A DNA stretch of 64,000 nt from Methyloversatilis sp. (GTDB lineage: Bacteria; Pseudomonadota; Gammaproteobacteria; Burkholderiales; Rhodocyclaceae). The DNA is taken from the NCBI RefSeq assembly GCF_030698125.1, contig NZ_JAUYNV010000016.1, positions 62,001-126,000 on the forward strand, given 5' to 3'. This document shows, in pieces, positions 45,702 to 53,321 of this stretch; within the stretch, counting starts at the first letter, position 1, and each line of letters begins with the position of its first letter. Under the pieces are notes generated by a model, which saw only the letters and a list, made by a program, of their open reading frames with translations, searched no databases and was not told the origin of the DNA. The position numbers were made by a program, and so were the translations under genes.

Positions 45702-47430
45702 GCGTCGTGACCGCTTCGTGATGTGACAGGAACACCCGGCCGCCGAGCTGCGCCAGCAGATCGGTGCGCTCGAGCTTGTCCATCACCGGCCCCTTCACCT
45801 CCGACAGGTGCAGCAGCACACCCATGTCGCGCAGCCGGTGCGCCACGCTTTCCAGCATTTCGAGCGCGCTGGCATCGATGTCATTCACCGCCGAACACTG
45901 CAGCACCACGTGCTGCGCGGCAGGCTGGGCGGCGACCAGCGCGAGCATGCGGTCCTCGACCTGACGCGCATTCATGAAGTTCAGGCCTTCGTCCACCCGC
46001 AGCCCGATCAGCGACGGATCGGTTTCGACCCGGTGACGGTCCACATTCCGGTAGTGCTCGGTTCCCGGTACGCGCCCGACCACCGCCATGTGCGGCCGGC
46101 TGGCATGCCACAGCAGCGTGAGCAGCGTAAGCAGCACGCCGGCACCGACTCCGGCTTCGACGCCCGCCAGCAAGGTGACGACCAGCGTGGTGACCACGGC
46201 CGCGAAATCGGTGCGCGAACTGCGCCAGGTACGGCGCAGCGTGTCGGTGTCGACCAGCGTCATGATGGCCACGACGATGGTCGCCGCCAGCGTGGCCTGC
46301 GGCAGGTAGTGCAGCAGTGGCGTCAGCGCCAGCGCGGCCAGCGCGATGCCGACCGCGGTGAAGGCGCCGGCCGCGGGGGTCGCGGCGCCGGCGTCGAAAT
46401 TCACTACCGAACGCGAAAAGCCGCCGGTCACCGGGTAGCCGCCGGTGAATGCGGCCGCGAGGTTGGACGCGCCAAGACCGACCAGTTCCTGGTCCGGCTC
46501 GATGCGCAGCCGGCGCTTGGCGGCGAAGGTCTGCGCCACCGATACCGACTCGACGAAGCCGATGATGCTGATCAGCAGCGCCGGCAGCAGCAGTTGCGAC
46601 AGCAGCACGGGGTCGAAGGAGGGCAGCGTCAGCGGCGGCAGTCCGGCCGGAATGTCGCCCACCTTGCGCACGCCGATCTGGTCGAGCCGCAAGGCCCACA
46701 CCAGCGCGGTGCTGCCGAGCACGGCCACCACCGGCCCGGCCTTGGCGCAGGTGTCGGCTGCGCGGGCCGACAGTCCGAGCCGGATCAACAGTGGCTTGAG
46801 CCGGCTGCGTGTCCAGTACAGGAAGATCAGCACGCCGGCACCCAGTGCCGCGGTGGGCAGGTGGGTGTCGGGAAGGTGGGCGATCAGGCCGGGCAGCAGA
46901 TCGGGCAGCGTGTCGCCGCTGGCCTGAATGCCGAGCAGATGCTTGAGCTGGCTCAGCGCGATCAGCAGCGACGACGCGGTAACGAAGCCGGACACCACCG
47001 GGTGACTGAGGAAGCTGGCAAGAAAGCCCAGCCGGAGCGCGCCCATGAGGGTGAGCATGACACCGGACACGAAAGCCAGCGTCAGCGCCGCCTGCAGTCG
47101 CGCCGCCTCATCCGCCAGGCCGAGTGAACCGACCGCGGCGGCGGTCATCAGCGACACGACGGCCACCGGCCCGACCGACAGCGCGTGGCTGCTGCCGAAG
47201 ATCGCGTAGGCGAACAGCGGCGCGATGCTGGCATACAGCCCGACCTGCGGCGGCAGCCCGGCCAGCTGGGCGTAGGCCAGGCTCTGCGGGATCAGCATCA
47301 GCGTGACGATGAGCGCGGCCAGCAGGTCGGCGCCGAAGGTCGGCCGGTCATAGCGCGGCGCCCAGCCGAGCACCGGCAGCCAGCGCGCCCACGCGCCGGA
47401 CGTCGAGACCGGATGCGTCGGCCGGCTCAC
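45667..47430 (-). CDS. SulP-family anion permease with STAS domain
   Basis: The 587-residue inner-membrane transporter has the SulP signature near the N-terminus (LLAALIVTLMLIPQSLAYAQLAGLPPQVGLYASIAPLFAYAIFGSSH). A 12-14-helix core includes TGGYPVTGGFSRSVVNFDAGA, and the cytoplasmic STAS domain ends HHEAVTTLT. It overlaps the persulfide-dioxygenase-like gene by 4 bp, which suggests a sulfur-oxyanion substrate such as sulfate or sulfite (inference from pairing). Confidence 0.92.
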   Translation of the reverse strand: MSRPTHPVSTSGAWARWLPVLGWAPRYDRPTFGADLLAALIVTLMLIPQSLAYAQLAGLPPQVGLYASIAPLFAYAIFGSSHALSVGPVAVVSLMTAAAVGSLGLADEAARLQAALTLAFVSGVMLTLMGALRLGFLASFLSHPVVSGFVTASSLLIALSQLKHLLGIQASGDTLPDLLPGLIAHLPDTHLPTAALGAGVLIFLYWTRSRLKPLLIRLGLSARAADTCAKAGPVVAVLGSTALVWALRLDQIGVRKVGDIPAGLPPLTLPSFDPVLLSQLLLPALLISIIGFVESVSVAQTFAAKRRLRIEPDQELVGLGASNLAAAFTGGYPVTGGFSRSVVNFDAGAATPAAGAFTAVGIALAALALTPLLHYLPQATLAATIVVAIMTLVDTDTLRRTWRSSRTDFAAVVTTLVVTLLAGVEAGVGAGVLLTLLTLLWHASRPHMAVVGRVPGTEHYRNVDRHRVETDPSLIGLRVDEGLNFMNARQVEDRMLALVAAQPAAQHVVLQCSAVNDIDASALEMLESVAHRLRDMGVLLHLSEVKGPVMDKLERTDLLAQLGGRVFLSHHEAVTTLTARGSARPPP

Positions 47431-48296
47431 AGCACGTCGAGCGGAATCTTGAGGTAACGCGTGCCGTTGGCTTCCGGCTCGGGCAGGTGGCCGGCGCGCA
47501 TGTTGACCTGCACCGACGGCAGGATCAGCACCGGCATGTCGAGCGTGGCGTCGCGCGCCGTACGCATGGCGACGAATTCGTCTTCGGCGATGCCGTCATG
47601 CACGTGGATGTTGTGCGCGCGCTGTTCGGCCACCGTGCTTTCCCACGCGGGGGCGCGGCCGCCCGGCGGGTAGTCGTGGCACATGAACAGCCGCGTGGCC
47701 GGCGGCAGCGACAGCAGCCGGCGCACCGAGCGGTACAGCGTGCGTGCGTCGCCGCCGGGGAAGTCGCAGCGTGCGGTGCCGTAGTCGGGCATGAACAGCG
47801 TGTCGCCGACGAACACCGCGTCCTCGATCACATAACTCATGCAGGCCGGCGTGTGACCCGGCGTGTGCAGCGCGCGCGCGGTCAGCGAGCCGATGGTGAA
47901 GCTGTCGCCGTCGGCGAACAGCCGGTCGAACTGGCGGCCGTCGCGCGCGAAGTCGTCACCGGCGTTGAACAGGCTGCCGAACACCTTCTGCACGGTAACG
48001 ATGTGGGCACCGATGCCCAGCTGTCCGCCGAGCTGTTCGCGCAGATGCGGCGCAGCCGACAGGTGGTCGGCATGCACATGGGTTTCCAGTATCCATTCGA
48101 GTCGGGCGCCCAGTTCGCGCACGCGCGCAATCAGGCGGTCGGCGGACTGTGTCGAGGTGCGACCTGCCTTGGGATCGTAGTCGAGCACGCTGTCGACGAT
48201 GGCGCAGGCTTGCGTGCTGCGGTCGAGCACGAGGTAGCTGACCGTGCTGGTGGCTTCATCGAAGAAGGCTTCGATCTGCATCGAACTGCTGGACAT
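47427..48296 (-). CDS. MBL-fold persulfide dioxygenase-like protein (Blh/ETHE1 type)
   Basis: This 289-residue metallo-beta-lactamase-fold enzyme has metal ligands visible in THVHADHLSAAPHL, LHTPGHTPACMSYVI, FVGDTLFMPDYGTARCDFPGGDARTLY and MCHDYPPGGR. The last three blocks mark the ETHE1/Blh group, which oxidises glutathione persulfide to sulfite. The start of SulP overlaps its stop by 4 bp, fitting a route in which sulfide-derived sulfite or sulfate is moved. No BigR regulator is adjacent. Confidence 0.88.
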   Translation of the reverse strand: MSSSSMQIEAFFDEATSTVSYLVLDRSTQACAIVDSVLDYDPKAGRTSTQSADRLIARVRELGARLEWILETHVHADHLSAAPHLREQLGGQLGIGAHIVTVQKVFGSLFNAGDDFARDGRQFDRLFADGDSFTIGSLTARALHTPGHTPACMSYVIEDAVFVGDTLFMPDYGTARCDFPGGDARTLYRSVRRLLSLPPATRLFMCHDYPPGGRAPAWESTVAEQRAHNIHVHDGIAEDEFVAMRTARDATLDMPVLILPSVQVNMRAGHLPEPEANGTRYLKIPLDVL

Positions 48297-48388
48297 GAAT
48301 GCTCCCTTGAATCGGATGGGAACACCTTATAACGCCTGCTGCGCCGCGTCAGTAACTGCAGTCACCGTGTCCGGCGGGGCCACCAACG

Positions 48389-48417
48389 AAAAACGGCGGG
48401 AGTGCCCGCCGTTTTTT
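48389..48417. terminator. bidirectional intrinsic terminator
   Basis: AAAAACGGCGGG, a short loop, CCCGCCGTTTTTT. A-run and T-run on opposite sides make it usable in both directions. It ends the pqqA transcript on the minus strand. Confidence 0.85.
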
Positions 48418-48439
48418 CCTGCCTGTACTGCCGCGCCGT

Positions 48440-48514
48440 TCAGCGGTTGGCGATGTACATCGTGATTTCAAAGCCAAAACGCAGGTCGGTCGCCTTCGGG
48501 GTTTGCCAGTTCAT
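48440..48514 (-). CDS. pqqA: PQQ precursor peptide PqqA (orphan copy)
   Basis: The 24-residue peptide begins MNWQTPKATDLRFGFEITMY and ends IANR. Glu16 and Tyr20, the two residues joined to build pyrroloquinoline quinone, sit at the canonical positions within FEITMY. Length matches PqqA of methylotrophs. ATG at 48514 follows AAGGAG, and a strong terminator follows the gene. The other pqq genes are not in this window, so this is a stand-alone, possibly additional, precursor gene. PQQ would serve methanol or alcohol dehydrogenases. Confidence 0.93.
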   Translation of the reverse strand: MNWQTPKATDLRFGFEITMYIANR

Positions 48515-48706
48515 GTCAGTCTCCTTGGTGGGTGCTGCGTACTGCATCGACGTCTGCCGTGCATGGATTGAATGATGGACGCCGCCACATCGGCACACCT
48601 GATGATGCGCACGAAAGAAGGCCCATGATTTTCATGATCGCGGCCGATTGACGCTGCCACCGGCCGGCCGCCATACTCCGCGCGCAAAATAACGGACAAC
48701 CCGAAC

Positions 48707-50242
48707 ATGACGCAGGAAAACCTGTTCTGCGCACTGCGCGCAGCCTTCCCGGACGATGTCGATGCAATCGCCATCGAAACCGCCGACACGCCCGATCCGC
48801 TGTACTACACCTGGCGCGATCTCGAACGCGGTACGGCCATGCTGGCCAACCTGATCGATTCGCTCGCGCTGCCGCCGGAAAGCCGCATCGCGGTGCAGAC
48901 GGAGAAGAGCGTCGAGGCGCTGATGCTCTACCTCGCCGTGCTGCGCGCGGGCCACATCTACCTTCCGCTGAACACCGCCTACCAGGCGGGCGAGGTCGAG
49001 TACTTCATCGGCAACGCCGAACCGGCCGTGGTCGTGTGCACCGACAAGAACGTCAGATGGGTGAGCGATCTCGCCGCGCGTCTGGGTACGCCGTATGTAT
49101 TCACGCTGGAAGACGACCGCAGCGGCAGCCTGCTCGAGGCGGCCGCGCCGCACAGCGACCGCCACACCCCGGCGCTGCGCGCCGCCGACGATCTGGCTGC
49201 GATCCTGTACACCAGCGGCACGACCGGCCGCAGCAAGGGCGCCATGCTGACGCACGGCAACCTGCTGTCGAATGCGCAGGTGCTGAAGGAGGTGTGGGGC
49301 TGGCAGCCGGGCGACGTGCTGCTGCACGCGCTGCCGATCTTCCATGTGCATGGACTGTTCGTCGCCTCGCATGGCGCGCTGCTCAATGGCAGCCGCATGA
49401 TCTGGTTCAGCCGGTTCGATCCGCGTGCGGTGGCGGCGCGCCTGTCCGGAGCCACGGTATTCATGGGCGTGCCGACGCTGTACGTGCGTCTGCTGGCCGA
49501 ACCCGGCTTCACGAAGCAGACCTGCCGCAGCATGCGGCTGTTCATCAGCGGTTCGGCGCCGCTGCTCATCGACACCTTCCGCGACTTCCGGCAGCGCACC
49601 GGCCACACGATACTGGAGCGCTACGGCATGAGCGAAACCGCGATGCTCACGTCCAACCCTTACCGGCCGGAAGACCAGCGCCGCGGCGGCACGGTCGGGC
49701 CGGCGCTGCCGGGTGTGAGCCTGCGGGTGCGCGACGACCGCGGGCAATCGCTGCCGGCGGGCGACATCGGCGGCATCGAGGTGCGCGGACCGAACGTGTT
49801 CAAGGGTTACTGGCGCATGCCGGAAAAGACCGCATCAGAATTCACCGCCGACGGCTGGTTCATGACCGGCGACGTCGGCCATCTGAGTGTGGACGGCTAC
49901 GTGACCATCGTCGGCCGCAGCAAGGACCTGATCATCAGCGGCGGCTACAACGTGTATCCGGCCGAGATCGAAAGCGTCATCAACGACATGCCGGGCGTGG
50001 CGGAATCGGCGGTGGTCGGCGTGCCGCACGCCGACTTCGGCGAGGCGGTGGTCGCCATCGTCGTCGCGAAACCGGGTACGGCGCTCGACGCCTCCGCGAT
50101 GACGGCACGGCTGAAGGCGCAGATCGCCAACTTCAAGGTACCGAAACGGCTGTTCGTCGTAGCCGAACTGCCGCGCAACACGATGGGCAAGGTGCAGAAG
50201 AACCTTTTGCGCGACGCGCACCGTGCGCTGTTCGCGACATGA
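48707..50242 (+). CDS. matB: malonyl-CoA synthetase-like acyl-CoA ligase
   Basis: This ANL-superfamily ligase of 511 residues has the AMP-binding motif ILYTSGTTGRSKGAMLTHGNL near residue 166, YGMSETAMLTSNPY near 306, the TGD motif in GWFMTGDVGHLSVDGYVTIVGRSKDLIISGGYNVYPAEIE, and the C-terminal Lys in PRNTMGKVQKN. The pattern PIFHVHGLFVA and SGSAPLLIDTFRDFRQRTGHTILERYGMSET is typical of MatB, which activates malonate or methylmalonate. Malonate use genes are not adjacent, so the substrate is a family-based call. Confidence 0.85.
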   Translation: MTQENLFCALRAAFPDDVDAIAIETADTPDPLYYTWRDLERGTAMLANLIDSLALPPESRIAVQTEKSVEALMLYLAVLRAGHIYLPLNTAYQAGEVEYFIGNAEPAVVVCTDKNVRWVSDLAARLGTPYVFTLEDDRSGSLLEAAAPHSDRHTPALRAADDLAAILYTSGTTGRSKGAMLTHGNLLSNAQVLKEVWGWQPGDVLLHALPIFHVHGLFVASHGALLNGSRMIWFSRFDPRAVAARLSGATVFMGVPTLYVRLLAEPGFTKQTCRSMRLFISGSAPLLIDTFRDFRQRTGHTILERYGMSETAMLTSNPYRPEDQRRGGTVGPALPGVSLRVRDDRGQSLPAGDIGGIEVRGPNVFKGYWRMPEKTASEFTADGWFMTGDVGHLSVDGYVTIVGRSKDLIISGGYNVYPAEIESVINDMPGVAESAVVGVPHADFGEAVVAIVVAKPGTALDASAMTARLKAQIANFKVPKRLFVVAELPRNTMGKVQKNLLRDAHRALFAT

Positions 50243-50448
50243 CTGAAGCCGCCGTGGGCGAACCCGACCGCTGCCCGCGCTGCGCGGGCCATTTCACCTG
50301 TGGCGCGGCCGGGCCGGCGCCCTGCGACTGCTTCACGCTGAAGATCGACCCCGAGGTGCTGGCCGCGCTGCGCGAACGCTACGTGGGTTGCCTGTGCCTT
50401 GCCTGCCTGCACGAACTCGCCGTTCCGCCGGTCTCGGGGCCGGCTTGA
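50239..50448 (+). CDS. small cysteine-rich CWC-family protein
   Basis: The 69-residue protein has the cysteine pattern CPRCAGHFTCGAAGPAPCDCF and C-terminal YVGCLCLACL, typical of the Cys-rich CWC family, probably a metal-binding or zinc-ribbon-like fold. It overlaps the end of the ligase gene by ATGA. Function unknown. Confidence 0.82.
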   Translation: MTEAAVGEPDRCPRCAGHFTCGAAGPAPCDCFTLKIDPEVLAALRERYVGCLCLACLHELAVPPVSGPA

Positions 50449-50457
50449 CGCGCAGCG

Positions 50458-51078
50458 TCAGGGCTTGGGTGCAGGCTCCGGGGCCGTGGCGGGTGTGGCG
50501 GCCGGAGCGGTCGCCGGCGCGCTACCCGCCGGCGCGCTCTTGGGCTGGATGATGGCGCGCACGCGCTTCGACTGGTCGCCACCCGACGGCACCGCCTTCG
50601 CGTCGCTCGAATTGGTGACCGTATAGTTTTCGCTGATCGAGTTGTATTCGATGTACTGGCCGCGCACCTCGTCACCGCCGCTTTTCACGTGGGCGCGCAC
50701 GTAGAAGCGGGTGATTTCGGTCCTGGCGTCGTGCTCGATGCGCTCCGCCTCCCCTTCCATCCACAGGTCCTGACCGTCGCGCTTCTGCCGGAAGCGCGCC
50801 AGACCGTTTTCGCCGCCGGTGGCCACGCCCTTCTGGTAGCCGGTGGCATCCTGCGTCACCACGACCTTGTTGGCCTTGATGGTCAGCGTGCCTTGCGTGA
50901 ACACCACATTGCCTTCGAAGTTGTGGGTTTTCGTACGGTCGTCCACCGTCACCTTGTCGGCTTCGAGATTGACCGGCTTGTCGCGGTCGGCGCGTTCAGC
51001 CTGGGCGGTGGTCGGCAGGCCGGCTGCCAGCAGCAGGGCCAGGGTGGTCAATGCGGCAGTGATCTGACGCGAAATCAT
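50458..51078 (-). CDS. lptA: LPS transport periplasmic protein LptA
   Basis: The 206-residue periplasmic protein forms the bridge that carries LPS across the periplasm. A signal peptide (ITAALTTLALLLAAGLPTTAQA) precedes an OstA/LptA beta-jellyroll with VNLEADKVTVDDRTKTHNFEGNVVFTQGTLTIKANKVVV. The C-terminal 30 residues are a Pro/Ala-rich tail. It overlaps lptC by 4 bp. The usual next genes lptB and rpoN are absent; a convergent CWC gene follows. Confidence 0.93.
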   Translation of the reverse strand: MISRQITAALTTLALLLAAGLPTTAQAERADRDKPVNLEADKVTVDDRTKTHNFEGNVVFTQGTLTIKANKVVVTQDATGYQKGVATGGENGLARFRQKRDGQDLWMEGEAERIEHDARTEITRFYVRAHVKSGGDEVRGQYIEYNSISENYTVTNSSDAKAVPSGGDQSKRVRAIIQPKSAPAGSAPATAPAATPATAPEPAPKP

Positions 51079-51650
51079 GGGCGGCGGGCTCTTTCTATGG
51101 TGGCTTTGACGCGCGATTCGAGTACGTATTGTTCCTTGATGCGGTCAGCGACCATGCCAACGCCGGTCGCCACCGACTTGCCCTGCGTCATGCGCACCGG
51201 CTGATCGGTGCGCGCGATTTCCTCTTCCGGATACACATACAGCAGCGTGGTCGCCAGCGTCATTTCGGCGCGGCCCGGACTGGCTTCGCGCAGCACCCGC
51301 ACATTGTCGCGCAGGATGGCTTCCTTGCCATCCTTGGTCAGCAGTGCGCGTTCGGAGCTGATGTGGGTCGGTGCCAGCTTGCCTTCATAGCGCAGCGTCG
51401 GGTGGTCGAGTTCGGCCGAGTCGTCGTCCGGGAAGTGGCGCATCTGCCGGGCGGTCAGGGTGTGCTGTATCGCGCCGGTTTCGTCGTAGCGGTACAGCGT
51501 GAAGTTGTCGATGATCACGTCCGGGTCGTGACGCAGGCTGCCGCTCGACGGCTTGTCGTCGATGCGCGTCGTGCGCTCGAGCCAGATCGTCATGCCGGCG
51601 AGTCCGATCAGGATGAGCAGCGGCAGCGCCTGCTGGATGCGCCGGTTCAA
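51075..51650 (-). CDS. lptC: LPS export ABC transporter periplasmic protein LptC
   Basis: The 191-residue protein has one N-terminal membrane anchor (ALPLLILIGLAGMTIWL) and a periplasmic jellyroll (DVIIDNFTLYRYDETGAIQHTLTARQMRHFPDDDSAEL...). It docks LptA to the LptBFG transporter. The start is TTG at 51650, overlapping the kdsC stop by 4 bp. All genes of this operon are coupled or nearly so. Confidence 0.92.
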   Translation of the reverse strand: MNRRIQQALPLLILIGLAGMTIWLERTTRIDDKPSSGSLRHDPDVIIDNFTLYRYDETGAIQHTLTARQMRHFPDDDSAELDHPTLRYEGKLAPTHISSERALLTKDGKEAILRDNVRVLREASPGRAEMTLATTLLYVYPEEEIARTDQPVRMTQGKSVATGVGMVADRIKEQYVLESRVKATIERARRP

Positions 51651-52177
51651 CGCAGGCAGTCCTGCAGCAGCGCGTCGAGCGCGCCGCGTGCGTCGAGCAG
51701 GTATTCGCACACCTCGCGCACCGCGCCGCGGCCGCCGTCGGCCTCGGCGATCCAGCGCGCATGCTGGAGCACGAAGAAGTGGGCATTGGCCGGCGCCGCT
51801 GAAAAACCGCAGGCGCGCATCACCGGCAGGTCGACGATGTCGTCGCCCATGTAGCCGCAATGCTCCAGCGGAATGTCACGTTCGGCCGCCAGTTCGCGCA
51901 TCGCGTCGCGCTTGTTCTCGACGCCGAGCAGCGCGGTGGTGATGCCGAGATTGGCTGCGCGGTGACGCACCGCCGCCGACGAGCGGCCGGAAATGATGAC
52001 GATTTCGACGCCGGCGCCGGCCAGCATCTTCAGTCCGTGTCCGTCCAGCGTGTTGAAGCCCTTCATCAGGTCGCCGTCCGGGCCGAACCAGATCGTGCCG
52101 TCGGTCATCACGCCGTCGACGTCGAATCCCATCAGGCGGACCTTGCCCGCCACCTCGCGTACTGCGTTGCCGTCCAT
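51647..52177 (-). CDS. kdsC: KDO 8-phosphate phosphatase KdsC
   Basis: This HAD-superfamily phosphatase of 176 residues releases KDO for LPS. Motif I is GFDVDGVMTDGTIWF, motif II IVIISGRSS, and motif III/IV VENKRDAM...CGYMGDDIVDLPVMRACGFSAAP. It sits 2 bp after kdsD, which makes the precursor arabinose 5-phosphate. Confidence 0.95.
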   Translation of the reverse strand: MDGNAVREVAGKVRLMGFDVDGVMTDGTIWFGPDGDLMKGFNTLDGHGLKMLAGAGVEIVIISGRSSAAVRHRAANLGITTALLGVENKRDAMRELAAERDIPLEHCGYMGDDIVDLPVMRACGFSAAPANAHFFVLQHARWIAEADGGRGAVREVCEYLLDARGALDALLQDCLR

Positions 52178-52179
52178 GT

Positions 52180-53169
52180 TCAGATCACCTTGGCCAGCAT
52201 CAGGTCGTGCATGCTCAGCGCGCCGGCCAGTGCGCCGTGTTCATCGGTCACCAGCAACTGGTTGACCCGGTTGCGTTCCATCACCTCGGCCGCTTCGGCG
52301 GCCAGCTTCGCCTCGCTGATCGAGCGCGGCTGACGGCTCATCACGTCGGCCACCGGTACGGTGCGCACGTCGCCCAGGCGGTCGATCGCGCGCCGCAGGT
52401 CGCCGTCGGTGAACACCCCGGCCACGCCGCCGGCTTCGTCCAGCACCACGGTCATGCCCATGCCGCCGCGTGTCACCTGCAGCAGCGCTTCGGTCACCGT
52501 GCTGTCAACACCCACCGTCGGCACGTCGGCGCGCGCGCGCATCACGTCGCGCACATGGGTCAGCAGGCGCCGGCCGAGCGCGCCGCCCGGGTGGCTGCGT
52601 GCGAAGTCGTCTTCGCGGAAGCCGCGGGCGTCGAGCAGCGCAACCGCCAGTGCGTCACCGAGCGCCAGCGCGCAGGTGGTGCTGGCAGTCGGGGCAAGAT
52701 TCAGCGGGCAGGCTTCCGTCGCAACGCCGGCGTCCAGATGCACGTCGGCCAGCCGGGCCAGCGTCGAATCCGGCTTGCCGGTCATCGCGATCGTGCGGCC
52801 ACCCTGCCGGCGCACCAGCGGTACCACCGCCAGCAGCTCGGCTGTTTCGCCGGAATTGGACAGCGCGATCAGCACATCGTCACGATGGATCATGCCCAGA
52901 TCGCCGTGCAGCGCCTCGGCGGCATGGACGAAGTAGGCCGGCGTGCCGGTGCTGGCCATCGTCGCGGCGATCTTGCGCGCGATGTGGCCGGATTTGCCCA
53001 GACCGCTGACGATGACGCGGCCGGTGCTGTCGAGCACCAGCCGGACCGCGGCGGCGAAGTCTTCGCCCAGGCGATCGGACAGCGCGTCGATCGCGCGCGC
53101 TTCGATGTCGAGTACGCGACGGGCTGCGGCGACGATGTCTTCGGTGACCGGCGGGGAACTGTGTGTCAT
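52180..53169 (-). CDS. kdsD: arabinose-5-phosphate isomerase KdsD
   Basis: The enzyme converts ribulose 5-phosphate to arabinose 5-phosphate for KDO synthesis. The 329-residue protein has an N-terminal SIS domain (GRVIVSGLGKSGHIARKIAATMASTGTPAYFVHAAEALHGDLGMI, ALSNSGETAEL) and a C-terminal CBS pair (VMRARADVPTV..., VMSRQPRSISEAKLAAEAAEVMERNRVNQLLV). It is the first gene of the kdsD-kdsC-lptC-lptA operon and is divergent from the Kef-type antiporter. A TATAAT -10 match on the minus strand lies at 53252-53257. Confidence 0.95.
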   Translation of the reverse strand: MTHSSPPVTEDIVAAARRVLDIEARAIDALSDRLGEDFAAAVRLVLDSTGRVIVSGLGKSGHIARKIAATMASTGTPAYFVHAAEALHGDLGMIHRDDVLIALSNSGETAELLAVVPLVRRQGGRTIAMTGKPDSTLARLADVHLDAGVATEACPLNLAPTASTTCALALGDALAVALLDARGFREDDFARSHPGGALGRRLLTHVRDVMRARADVPTVGVDSTVTEALLQVTRGGMGMTVVLDEAGGVAGVFTDGDLRRAIDRLGDVRTVPVADVMSRQPRSISEAKLAAEAAEVMERNRVNQLLVTDEHGALAGALSMHDLMLAKVI

Positions 53170-53321
53170 GGGTCTGGCGGGGGAAGGCACGGTTGATCCG
53201 GCAGTTGCCCGCAGCGCGAGCATTCGGGTGGATCGGTTATGATCGACGCGGATTATAACAACCTGCCCACGGCAGGCGGCCGGCCATCCGCTCATGGCCC
53301 TGCCGCCCCTTCTTGCCCACC

